Positions 1 to 5,891 of a DNA stretch of 13,036 bases are shown here, piece by piece. The position numbers and the translations under genes were made by a program. The first letter of the stretch is position 1; each line of letters starts with the position of its first letter. Below the pieces are notes generated by a model. That model saw only the letters and a list, made by a program, of their open reading frames with translations. It was not told where the DNA came from and searched no databases. The stretch lies in the NCBI GenBank assembly GCA_050701635.1, contig JBOGDF010000144.1, positions 1 through 13,036 of the forward strand, read 5' to 3'. The stretch is from WHSM01 sp050701635 (lineage in GTDB: Bacteria > Actinomycetota > Actinomycetes > Mycobacteriales > Micromonosporaceae).

Positions 1-2
1 TG

Positions 3-77
3 CGCGCCGCACTCGAAGCCGAGATCGCCGAAAATGTCACTGCCGCATGCGATGATCACAACGTGACCGCAGCCTGA
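3..77 (+). CDS. C-terminal tail of a truncated upstream gene
   Basis: An open frame enters from the left edge in frame 3 and ends at TGA 75-77. It reads as an alanine/glutamate-rich helix ending in NVTAA (about 24 residues visible). Codon choice is GC-rich and the peptide looks like the helical end of a cytoplasmic protein, but too little is present to name a family. The two other forward frames give arginine-rich, less protein-like peptides. The start and most of the gene lie outside the window. The tail contains the first copy of the direct repeat GATGATCACA (51-60). The second copy (76-85) straddles the stop codon. Confidence 0.4.
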   Translation, partial: RAALEAEIAENVTAACDDHNVTAA

Positions 78-138
78 TGATCACACTCGGGCCGCCACCG
101 AAGTTCCACGGGACTCGGGACATCCTCTAGGCCAGGTG

Positions 139-336
139 GTGAATGAGATTGCGGACTGGGTGCGGGCCGCAGTCTCCGGAGCGCTAGTCGAGGATGTCTG
201 GAGGTCAGGCGACCAGGTCCTGCGATCCGTGGTCCGTGCTCGCATGAACGGCGAAGAGCTGAAAGCCTCAGTCCGTACCCCCCGACCCTGGATTCTCCGG
301 CGAGACCACGTGACCTACACGTACATCGCGTACTAA
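139..336 (+). CDS. doubtful small ORF of about 65 residues
   Basis: This frame runs from GTG 136 or 139 to TAA 334-336 and reads like an amphipathic, mildly charged protein (start VNEIADWVRAAV). Roughly three quarters of its codons end in G or C, so it is compatible with coding. There is no clear SD upstream and I recognise no motif. It lies between the end of the partial upstream gene and the regulatory-looking region before the SpdB-like gene. It could be a small hypothetical protein, a gene remnant or chance. Confidence is low. Confidence 0.25.
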   Translation: MNEIADWVRAAVSGALVEDVWRSGDQVLRSVVRARMNGEELKASVRTPRPWILRRDHVTYTYIAY

Positions 337-640
337 CACGCGGCTGCATAGACTTCTGTGCGGATCGATGCCGATGACGACCATGACGCGCGAAGTCCCT
401 CCGCGGTGACCGAACAAAGGCAACGTCGCGGCCGGCAGGCCGACTTGCGATGATCCACCACGCCCCTGTTGAGCCAGGCCACGACGCGGCGCTCGACCGG
501 GGCGCAGACCCCATCAGAGCCAACCCGAACGGGTGGCAGCCACATCTCGAGCCCAGCGCGCCCAGAACATCACTCTTGGTGACGCCGGTACCCGCCCCTT
601 CGTACCTTGGCATGCGTGGATGGCACGGTTATGTCCGGTC

Positions 641-746
641 CCTCGATCACCGTTTGTAGGTTTGCATAATGACAAGTTGGGTGCACTGCCGGGGGCACCC
701 ACGACATGGGCACGGTCGTCACGGTCACGGACGTTAGTGATCGAGG
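641..746. repeat. spaced 10-bp perfect inverted repeat
   Basis: CCTCGATCAC at 641-650 is the exact reverse complement of GTGATCGAGG at 737-746, with 86 bases between. Each arm has ACCGTTT close by on the + strand (649-655 and 748-754). The pair brackets the -10-like element at 665-670. This arrangement fits two operator half-sites for a dimeric repressor of transfer genes, or DNA looping, but a 10-bp match in GC-rich DNA could also be chance. Confidence 0.35.
642..670 (+). promoter_or_regulatory. possible extended -10 promoter before the SpdB-like gene
   Basis: TTTGCATAAT at 661-670 contains CATAAT preceded by a TG-type extension. It is one of the few AT-rich hexamers in this part of the window. 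No good TTGACA-like -35 lies 16-18 bases upstream (CTCGAT is at the expected place), so recognition would rely on the extended -10 or an activator. It lies 135 bases upstream of the ATG at 805 on the right strand for the SpdB-like gene. This is a prediction from base pattern only. Confidence 0.3.
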
Positions 747-804
747 CGACCGTTTCGCTTTTGTCCGACCCTGACCGAGGCGCGCGCAGGGCGGGTGGTG
801 CCCG

Positions 805-1585
805 ATGAGCGCCGCCGACCGAGCTATCCGGGGTTGCGGCTTCGGCAACCGTGGTGGCGCTGGCCGGGATCGCGGGCGCGATCTCCTACTCCCACATGGC
901 CGAGTTGGCGCGGCTGCACGGCGAGGTTGGTTGGCGGGCGCACGCGTTCCCGCTGTCTGTGGACGGTATCGAGATCGTCGCGTCGCTGGTACTGCTCGCG
1001 CATAGGCGGGCGGGCACCCGTGCAGGCTGGCTGCCGTGGGCGGCGCTGGTGGCCGGTACGACGGCGAGCGTGGCCGCCAACGTCGCGGTCGGGGCGTCGG
1101 ACCCGGTAGGGCGGCTGGTCGCCGGGTGGCCGGCGCTGGCCCTGCTGGTGGCGATCAAGCTGTTGTCGGGCCTGCTCGAAACGAGCGCGGGCCACGCCGG
1201 CCCCCTGCCTGGTCCCGCCGGTCCCGGACGTCCCGCCACGGTGCCTCCTGGAACCAGGAGCGCCTGTTCTGGTCCCGACCAAGAACCGGTTGCGGGGACC
1301 GCTGAGACGGGGACCATGCAGTTCCATCGGCGAGGCGATCCTGGGGGCGACTTGGCGGCCGCCGCCCGCACGGTCCGGGACCGCCTTGTGGCCACGGGCG
1401 TGCCGATCAACCGGCGCAACCTCGCGTCGGGCCTGCGCGCGGCGGGTCACCGGATACGCAACGACCGGGTCGGTCATCTGCTTCGAGTCGTCACGACATC
1501 CGACGATCAGGGACCCGCGCCCTCGGGTGATGTCCAGCCTCGTCACCAGATCCGGCCTCGGGCGGGAGGCGGTCGCGATGCTTGA
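805..1585 (+). CDS. DUF2637/SpdB-like membrane protein, frameshifted near start
   Basis: DUF2637 proteins are multi-helix membrane proteins of actinomycete conjugative plasmids and integrative elements, and are often called SpdB (intramycelial spread). The frame open from GTG 851 to TGA 1585 has the family's hydrophobic helices, the ISYSHMAELA motif, the PLSVDGIEI motif, and later helices around GWLPWAALVAGTTASVAANV and ALALLVAIKLL. A Pro-rich linker follows, then a small helical domain (ARTVRDRLVATG, NRRNLASGLRAAGH, IRNDRVGHLL). The family's usual N-terminus, MSAADRAIR, is encoded in another frame from ATG 805, which has a GGGTGG SD at 793-798. Deleting one G from the run GGGG at 830-833 joins the two into MSAADRAIR-VAASATVVALAG, a complete first helix. 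I therefore infer an extra G (mutation or sequencing error). If intact it is about 259 aa. The 851 start alone would cut the first helix. Confidence 0.72.
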
Positions 1586-1715
1586 GACTCGATGCGACTG
1601 CTGGCTCGACGACCTGTCTGGCCCCTCAGCTGATCTGTCACGCCGCGATTGGCCCGGGCATGGTCCGGCGGGACGGGTTGCCGATTGCCGTGGACCCGAA
1701 CGGCAAGCTCCGTGA
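1578..1715 (+). CDS. possible 45-residue Cys-containing ORF
   Basis: ATG 1578 opens a 45-codon frame (starts MLETRCDCWLDDL, ends TGA 1713-1715). It overlaps the end of the SpdB-like gene by 8 nt and has a strong SD, GGGAGG at 1564-1569, 8 nt upstream. SD and overlap are typical of coupled small genes in conjugative-element operons. I recognise no family. A competing frame starts at TTG 1582 (TTGA overlap with the SpdB stop) and runs to 1770. The strong SD favours the ATG. Which frame is translated, if either, cannot be settled by eye. Confidence 0.33.
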   Translation: MLETRCDCWLDDLSGPSADLSRRDWPGHGPAGRVADCRGPERQAP

Positions 1716-1826
1716 GTCTGTCAGCGCAGGTCAACGCCGCTTTCCGGCGTTCGGACCCACCGGCGACTGACACTTACCGTGTCTCCGGATGCAGCCCATG
1801 GCGGTCACCTCCTGCTGGAGCCCGCC

Positions 1827-3464
1827 ATGACAGCTGACCGTTCCTACCTGACCCGGCTGCGCACCTCGGAAGGGCCGTCTCACCTCCTGCTGGTGCTGCT
1901 CAACCAGCACCGGGTGATGACCACCGGCCAGCTCGCGCGGGCGACCGGCGCGCCCGAGCGCACCGTCCGGTACCGGCTGGATCGTCTTCGCAAAGCACGC
2001 CTCGTCGACTGTGCCCGGCCCGGCAGAGAGACCGGCTCGGCACCTCGACACTGGTGGCTCCGCCCCGCGGGCGCCCGGCTGGTGAGCGGGACCGCCGCCG
2101 CACAGGGCAAACCGACCGCGATGTTCGCCGCGCACGCCGCCGCGATCACCGAGCTGTGGCTGGCGTTCACTGAGCACGGTCCCGCCGTCGGCATCGAGCT
2201 TGCGGACTGGCTGGCCGACCGAGCCGGCTGGCAGGAGTGGTCGGGCACCGGGCGGTACGGCTACGGGTCCCGCCGGTACCGGCTGACCCCCGACGCGGTG
2301 GCCACGGCCACGCTGACCGGCGGCGGCACCGCCGTGGCATTCATCGAGGTCGACCTCGCCACCATGACCCAGACCCTGCTCAAGGAGAAGCTGGCCCGCT
2401 ACCTCGCGTACGCCGACGACATGGCCTGGCAGGACGTGTTTCCGCACTGCCCGCCCCTGCTGCTACTCACCACGACAGCCACCCGAGCAGCCACCTTCGC
2501 GCGGGCAGCACGGCAACTCCTCGATCGGGAACGCCGCCCTCGTGACGCCGACCCTGCCGGTGAGCTCGTGATCGCCGCATGCGGGCTGGTGCGCGACCCG
2601 ACCCGCGCCATCGTCGAGCCCTGCTGGATGCTGCCGGACAGCGCTGCGGAGTTGACCTTGGCCGAACTCCTATCCGAGCGGGTCGAGGCCCAGTCCGCTT
2701 CCGAGGCGTGGCACCACTACAACGACACCGTCGTGCGCCGCCGCGCCGAGATCGACAAACTCGACACCGCGCGGCGCCTCTACAACCTGGCCAAGTACCT
2801 CGGCAGCGAACCGGCCGCCGAAGTCCTCCATCACCTGATCGGCGCCAATCCCGGCGCATTCCTCGACACCGAACCCGACCTAGCCCAGCAGGTCGTCGAC
2901 TGGATCCGGGTACGCCGCACGACCAACCGGTTCCAGGCCCTTGACCACACCCAGCCACTCGCTGCCACGCTCGAAGCTCGGCACGCCGCGATCTGGGAAG
3001 AGCAAGCCCGACGGCTCCTCGCCGCGCACGAACACCTCGCCGCCGCGCACCCGAATGTCCACCAGCTCGCTGAGATTCTCGCCGACTGCCACCTCGCCAA
3101 GCGCTACCAGGTCGAGGCCCTCAACACGGCACCAACGTGCAGCCACGAGCAACTGCAGCGGGACGCTCTCGGTAACTACTACCAGCGCCGAGACGCAACC
3201 ATCGACGCCACCTGGCGCGCGCTGAGCTGGCGCGAGCGCCGACGCACCAGCCGCGAAGAACTCGCAGCCGCCCACGACGACGAGCACCTCCTGATCTGCG
3301 GCACTTGCGAGATCATCCAGCTGACCCTCTCCGCGGACGAGCACGCATGGCGATGCCCGCACTGCAGCACGGATCTGCTCACATGGCCCAAGCGCAGGCA
3401 GGTGATCACCTTGACACACCGAATCGACATGCTCCGCCGACACCTGAAGCCGGGGCCGTGCTGA
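1827..3464 (+). CDS. replication-relaxation (Replic_Relax/MobC-like) family protein
   Basis: 545 aa from ATG 1827, chosen over the upstream in-frame GTG 1779 because CTGGAG at 1815-1820 is a good SD with 6-nt spacing. Residues about 18-70 form a winged helix (LLLVLLNQHRVMTTGQLA, then APERTVRYRLDRLRKARLV), as in the Replic_Relax family found on actinomycete plasmids and conjugative elements. The middle has the family segment VAFIEVDLATMTQTLLKEKLARY with hydrophobic strands after it. The C-terminus adds a probable zinc ribbon, CxxC at 491/494 and CxxC at 510/513. The family is linked to plasmid replication or DNA relaxation at transfer origins. The biochemical role of this member is not known from sequence. 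Together with the SpdB-like gene it marks the region as conjugative-element DNA. No frame damage is visible over the whole length. Confidence 0.85.
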   Translation: MTADRSYLTRLRTSEGPSHLLLVLLNQHRVMTTGQLARATGAPERTVRYRLDRLRKARLVDCARPGRETGSAPRHWWLRPAGARLVSGTAAAQGKPTAMFAAHAAAITELWLAFTEHGPAVGIELADWLADRAGWQEWSGTGRYGYGSRRYRLTPDAVATATLTGGGTAVAFIEVDLATMTQTLLKEKLARYLAYADDMAWQDVFPHCPPLLLLTTTATRAATFARAARQLLDRERRPRDADPAGELVIAACGLVRDPTRAIVEPCWMLPDSAAELTLAELLSERVEAQSASEAWHHYNDTVVRRRAEIDKLDTARRLYNLAKYLGSEPAAEVLHHLIGANPGAFLDTEPDLAQQVVDWIRVRRTTNRFQALDHTQPLAATLEARHAAIWEEQARRLLAAHEHLAAAHPNVHQLAEILADCHLAKRYQVEALNTAPTCSHEQLQRDALGNYYQRRDATIDATWRALSWRERRRTSREELAAAHDDEHLLICGTCEIIQLTLSADEHAWRCPHCSTDLLTWPKRRQVITLTHRIDMLRRHLKPGPC

Positions 3465-3529
3465 TGACGGGCGCCGGCTCACGTGGTACCGGTGCATGCT
3501 TCCGCCAGCCACAGCACCTGCGAAGCTAG
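3464..3529 (+). CDS. 21-codon mini-ORF coupled to the replic-relax gene
   Basis: The replic-relax stop and an ATG overlap by one base (TGATG, 3462-3466). The frame encodes 21 residues beginning MTGAG and ends at TAG 3527-3529, 3 nt before the GTG start of the next small gene. There is no convincing SD, so translation would depend on termination-reinitiation. It may serve only to carry ribosomes to the next gene, or be chance. Its first 13 nt (ATGACGGGCGCCG) are identical to those of the mini-ORF at 5844. Confidence 0.2.
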   Translation: MTGAGSRGTGACFRQPQHLRS

Positions 3530-3532
3530 CCG

Positions 3533-3661
3533 GTGAGTGTCGTTGCCGTATTGCTCGCTGTCGTCCTCATCGGCTGGTTCCATGTCGGGCAGGCTTCCCG
3601 GGCGGCGAGGCAGCACGACGGACACGCCCCGTGGCGGTCGGCATGTCCGTTTTGTGATTGA
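3533..3661 (+). CDS. 42-residue single-pass membrane peptide ending CPFCD
   Basis: GTG 3533 to TGA 3659-3661 encodes one strongly hydrophobic segment (residues about 2-18, VSVVAVLLAVVLIGWF), then a short basic/polar part (SRAARQHDG) and the C-terminal motif WRSACPFCD. A membrane helix followed by a terminal CxxC is not expected by chance and suggests a real small membrane protein with a cytoplasmic metal- or redox-binding tail. It follows the replic-relax gene by 68 nt on the same strand, so it is likely part of the conjugative-element operon. The SD is weak. No function can be assigned. Confidence 0.5.
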   Translation: MSVVAVLLAVVLIGWFHVGQASRAARQHDGHAPWRSACPFCD

Positions 3662-3932
3662 ACAGCATTGGAATCACGGTCGCCAGGTTGCCTGATCCGC
3701 TCCACCCATGCTGCTTGATCCTGTTTGATCTCGATGGCTGAAGCGCAATGCATGCCAGTGTCGGTGCCCCTTCCCGGCAAAGCGATCATCGATGTCCGTC
3801 GCTACTTCTCACGACTCGACCCATGATCCACACCGTGACGCGGGTCGGCACGGCGCGTACCGTCTCGATAACGCTTCGGTGCGGAACGATGAGGCCGGTC
3901 GCACTTCGCGCGGAACCCCGGAAGGGGGAGGT
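3662..3932 (+). promoter_or_regulatory. intergenic region before the sigma/ImmA/NurA/HerA operon
   Basis: 271 bases with no supported gene, separating the conjugative-element genes from the sigma-factor operon, so the operon's promoter should be here. I see no consensus -35/-10 pair. Candidate elements are TTGATC repeated at 3716-3721 and 3726-3731, GATAAC at 3868-3873 as a poor -10, and two GGAAC motifs (3882-3886 and 3912-3916) that resemble ECF-type -35 boxes. The GGAAC motifs could allow autoregulation by the encoded sigma factor, but no matching -10 is clear. An in-frame ATG at 3792 lies here but has no SD. Confidence 0.3.
3922..3931 (+). promoter_or_regulatory. strong purine-rich SD deciding the sigma-factor start
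   Basis: AAGGGGGAGG lies immediately before GTG 3933. It is the only strong SD for this frame, so the start is moved 47 codons downstream of the longest ORF start at 3792. The intervening 47 residues are Gly/Arg/His-rich and do not resemble sigma-factor sequence. Confidence 0.6.
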
Positions 3933-4613
3933 GTGAACGACGCAGAGCAGAACCGGATCGGGGCGGATCCCCCTGATCCGGTGCAGGCTGCTCATAACCG
4001 ACTGGTCGCTGGCGACCGGGTCGCCAGCGAGGAGCTGGCGGATCTGTTGCTTGAACCGTTGGTAACACGGCTAAAGCGACGGTGGCCGCGCTGGAGGCAT
4101 ACCGACGTGCTGTACGACGCGGCTGTGGACGTAGTGCTCGACTACCTCCAGGCCCCCGAACGGTACGACCCGAGCAGCGGGCCGCTCCTTCGGTGGCTTG
4201 AAGTGGCGGCGCATCGGGATCTCACCAATGCCTACCGCTCGGCGCGTCAACGCCAGGCGATCGAGCTGGTACCGCTTTCTGCCGTTGGTCATCCTGAGCG
4301 CCCGCCTCAGGAGATCTCGAAGGGTGTCACGCCGATCGGACAGGCTCGGCTTGCTCCGGATCCCGCCAACGCGGAACGCCTTGACGCGCTTGGCGTATGG
4401 CGTCGCATTCGACAAACGTGTCCGGATGAACATGAGAGGGAGCTGATCTGGGCCTGTTGGGTGGACGGAGAGCGCTCCTCTGAGGAGCTGGCCAGGATCT
4501 TGGGCGTTCAGCATCTGCCTGTTGAGCAGCGCCGCCGGCGGGTGAAAGACGCCCGAGACGTGGCGCGCCGGAAACTGCTGAGGATGGGGCTGATCGACGA
4601 TGACTTGGGCTAA
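3933..4613 (+). CDS. sigma-70/ECF-like RNA polymerase sigma factor
   Basis: 226 aa from GTG 3933. Residues about 34-110 match sigma region 2: a helix EELADLLLEPLVTRLKRRW, a VLYDAAVDVVLDYL segment, then RYDPSSGPLLRWLEVAAHRDLTNAYRSARQRQ (regions 2.2-2.4 of small sigma factors). A linker (about 111-150) precedes a region 4-like helical unit (NAERLDALGVWRRIR, ERELIWACWVDGERSSEELARILGV, VEQRRRRVKDARDVARRKLLRM). This is the two-domain layout of ECF-type factors. No anti-sigma or transmembrane gene is adjacent. Instead the 3' end overlaps the ImmA/IrrE gene by 14 nt, so the two are co-translated. I infer that it directs transcription of its own operon or of a local regulon, possibly controlled by the neighbouring protease. 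It could also be a sigma-fold DNA-binding regulator without core-polymerase activity. Confidence 0.7.
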   Translation: MNDAEQNRIGADPPDPVQAAHNRLVAGDRVASEELADLLLEPLVTRLKRRWPRWRHTDVLYDAAVDVVLDYLQAPERYDPSSGPLLRWLEVAAHRDLTNAYRSARQRQAIELVPLSAVGHPERPPQEISKGVTPIGQARLAPDPANAERLDALGVWRRIRQTCPDEHERELIWACWVDGERSSEELARILGVQHLPVEQRRRRVKDARDVARRKLLRMGLIDDDLG

Positions 4614-5844
4614 CGCAGCGTTGCTCAGGGCCGCCGCGAACCGGGCTCGTGGTCGTGCCGGATTCCTTGGCTACGACCTCGCCGCCTACCAGGAGCTGAC
4701 TGGCCATGATCCCCTGCAACGGCTGGGGATCGACGAGAGGCGGCTCGCTCGGCTGGCGCTCTGCCGGACGCCTCGCCACGGTCCGCGGTTCGGCCACGAC
4801 GTGCTCGCGATCAGCGCGCAAGTGGAGGTTGACCCAGTCTCGTTGGCCGGCCTGCTACGGCTTACCGGAGTGTTCGCGGAGCTTCAGGACCTAGGCCGAT
4901 CCGCAGACGAACGCGCCGACCATCCCCCGGCGGCCGTTCTCGCTGCTGCCCGTGACGAAGGCGAGGAGCACACGGTGCTCACCGATGTGGCCGGCGCCGC
5001 CGTCGGCCTGCCGGGCTGGTTGCACGAAGCCGTGGAACGATTCTGGGCGCAGGTGCCGACCGGTGGGCGCTTCCCGCGCGACCTTGACTTCGCGGTACTC
5101 GTCGGGTTGCCGCTCGCGGTGGTGGAGCTGCCAAGACTGTCACTCAAGACGATCTCGGAATGGCTTGGAAGTCATCGGCTTGCGCTCGGTATCGCTGGCC
5201 GGAGGGATCGACGGCTACGGGCATGCCTGGTGGCACTCGGCGGCGTCGGACTGATCTTTGTGGACGCGGGAGATGACGCGACGCAGCGTCGGGTAAGCCT
5301 GGCGCACGAAGCGGCTCATTTCATTATCGAGTATCTGCTGCCTCGTAAGGAGGTTGCCCACCGCCGTCCTGAGCTGCTTGAGGTGGTCGACGGGCGGCGG
5401 CCTGCGACGAGCCGGGAACGGCTGTCGGCCGTGCTCGGTGACGTACCGATTGGGGTGCACACTCACATGCTGGACCGCACGCCCGCCGGGCACGCCGCGA
5501 CCGATCGGGTAGACGAGGCCGAGTGGCGGGCGCGACGGGTCGCGCTCGAGTTGCTTGCCCCGCAGGCCGTGATCTTGGAGCGAATGAGGCATACGGGGCT
5601 GCGTGACCAAGCCGAGGTACGGACTCTGCTGGTCGACGAGTTCGGCCTGCCCATGTCCTTGGCCGACGACTATGCCGAGCAACTGCTACGCCTCGCTGCC
5701 CCGCCACGGCCTGGTTTGTTGGACCTGCTCAGTCGACAGCAACCGTCCGAAGGCCGGAAGGGCATGCCATCCCCGCCAGGCGAGACGGGTGAAGAAGCAT
5801 CCGAGACCGGTCGCAGTTCCGCTCCGATGCCGGAGGAAGACTAA
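4600..5844 (+). CDS. ImmA/IrrE-type metallopeptidase with HTH-like N-terminus
   Basis: 414 aa. ATG 4600 overlaps the sigma gene by 14 nt with only a weak SD, so it is probably translationally coupled (TTG 4621 is an alternative start). The N-terminal part (about 20-95) is helical and reads like a degenerate XRE/lambda-repressor domain (LGIDERRLARLALCR, HDVLAISAQVEVDPVSLAGLLR). The peptidase domain has HEAAH at 236-240 within RRVSLAHEAAHFI, giving zinc ligands H236 and H240 and general base E237. The third ligand is probably E308 in EAEWRARRVALELLAP, the usual second signature of the family. The tail from about 385 is Pro/Glu/Ser-rich and likely disordered. Known relatives cleave repressors after DNA damage (ImmA on ImmR in ICEBs1, IrrE/PprI on DdrO in Deinococcus). 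Here the substrate may be an adjacent regulator or a repressor elsewhere, which is inference. Confidence 0.8.
   Translation: MTWANAALLRAAANRARGRAGFLGYDLAAYQELTGHDPLQRLGIDERRLARLALCRTPRHGPRFGHDVLAISAQVEVDPVSLAGLLRLTGVFAELQDLGRSADERADHPPAAVLAAARDEGEEHTVLTDVAGAAVGLPGWLHEAVERFWAQVPTGGRFPRDLDFAVLVGLPLAVVELPRLSLKTISEWLGSHRLALGIAGRRDRRLRACLVALGGVGLIFVDAGDDATQRRVSLAHEAAHFIIEYLLPRKEVAHRRPELLEVVDGRRPATSRERLSAVLGDVPIGVHTHMLDRTPAGHAATDRVDEAEWRARRVALELLAPQAVILERMRHTGLRDQAEVRTLLVDEFGLPMSLADDYAEQLLRLAAPPRPGLLDLLSRQQPSEGRKGMPSPPGETGEEASETGRSSAPMPEED
5832..5836 (+). promoter_or_regulatory. consensus SD in front of the 15-codon mini-ORF
   Basis: GGAGG at 5832-5836 lies inside the last codons of the ImmA/IrrE gene, 7 nt before ATG 5844. 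It is one of the best SD sequences in the window, yet the ATG opens only a 15-codon frame. This suggests a designed coupling or leader unit rather than chance. Confidence 0.5.
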
Positions 5845-5891
5845 TGACGGGCGCCGCGCTAGGGGGTCGAACGATGGGAGTTACGTGGTGA
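5844..5891 (+). CDS. 15-codon coupling mini-ORF between immA-like and nurA-like genes
   Basis: The ATG overlaps the ImmA/IrrE stop by one base (TAATG 5842-5846). The stop TGA 5889-5891 overlaps the nurA-like GTG 5888 as GTGA. With a consensus SD in front, ribosomes could translate 15 codons (start MTGAALGG) and reinitiate at the nuclease start. No peptide function is suggested. It could instead be the remains of an earlier, longer N-terminus of the next gene in another frame. Confidence 0.35.
   Translation: MTGAALGGRTMGVTW

Larger units (their letters stand above)
337..804. other. intergenic stretch upstream of the SpdB-like gene
   Basis: About 470 bases without a gene I can support. Open frames exist on both strands (for example 333-545 and 56-613 on -), but they are rich in Arg, Ser, Pro and Cys and look like chance GC-rich frames. 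The right part carries features listed separately: a spaced 10-bp inverted repeat and a -10-like hexamer. A small hairpin (TGGGTGC 678-684 with GCACCCA 695-701, 10-nt loop) is also present. The region probably holds the promoter and operators of the conjugative-element genes that follow. Confidence 0.5.

Noticed and set aside
51..85. Direct repeat GATGATCACA (51-60 and 76-85) as an iteron or att core
   Set aside because: There are only two 10-bp copies, both straddling the end of a coding frame, with no further copies noticed. Chance is likely.
56..613. - strand ORF of 185 residues near the left edge
   Set aside because: Composition is Arg/Ser/Pro/Cys-heavy, there is no SD and no motif. I considered a transposase remnant but could not see a catalytic motif.
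824..1546. - strand ORF opposite the SpdB-like gene (240 aa)
   Set aside because: Arg/Gly/Pro-rich shadow frame. The + strand carries DUF2637 motifs and hydrophobic helices.
1731..2447. Long - strand ORF opposite the Replic_Relax gene (238 aa)
   Set aside because: It is a shadow of the strongly coding + strand, rich in Gly/Arg/Pro, with no SD and no recognisable domain.
3792..3932. N-terminal 47-residue extension of the sigma factor
   Set aside because: There is no SD at 3792 and the sequence is unlike sigma factors. A very strong SD precedes GTG 3933.
3465..3932. tRNA gene or att site in the gap between element genes and the sigma operon
   Set aside because: No T-loop GGTTCGA-type motif, cloverleaf pairing or paired att repeat was found by eye in this gap or in the end regions.
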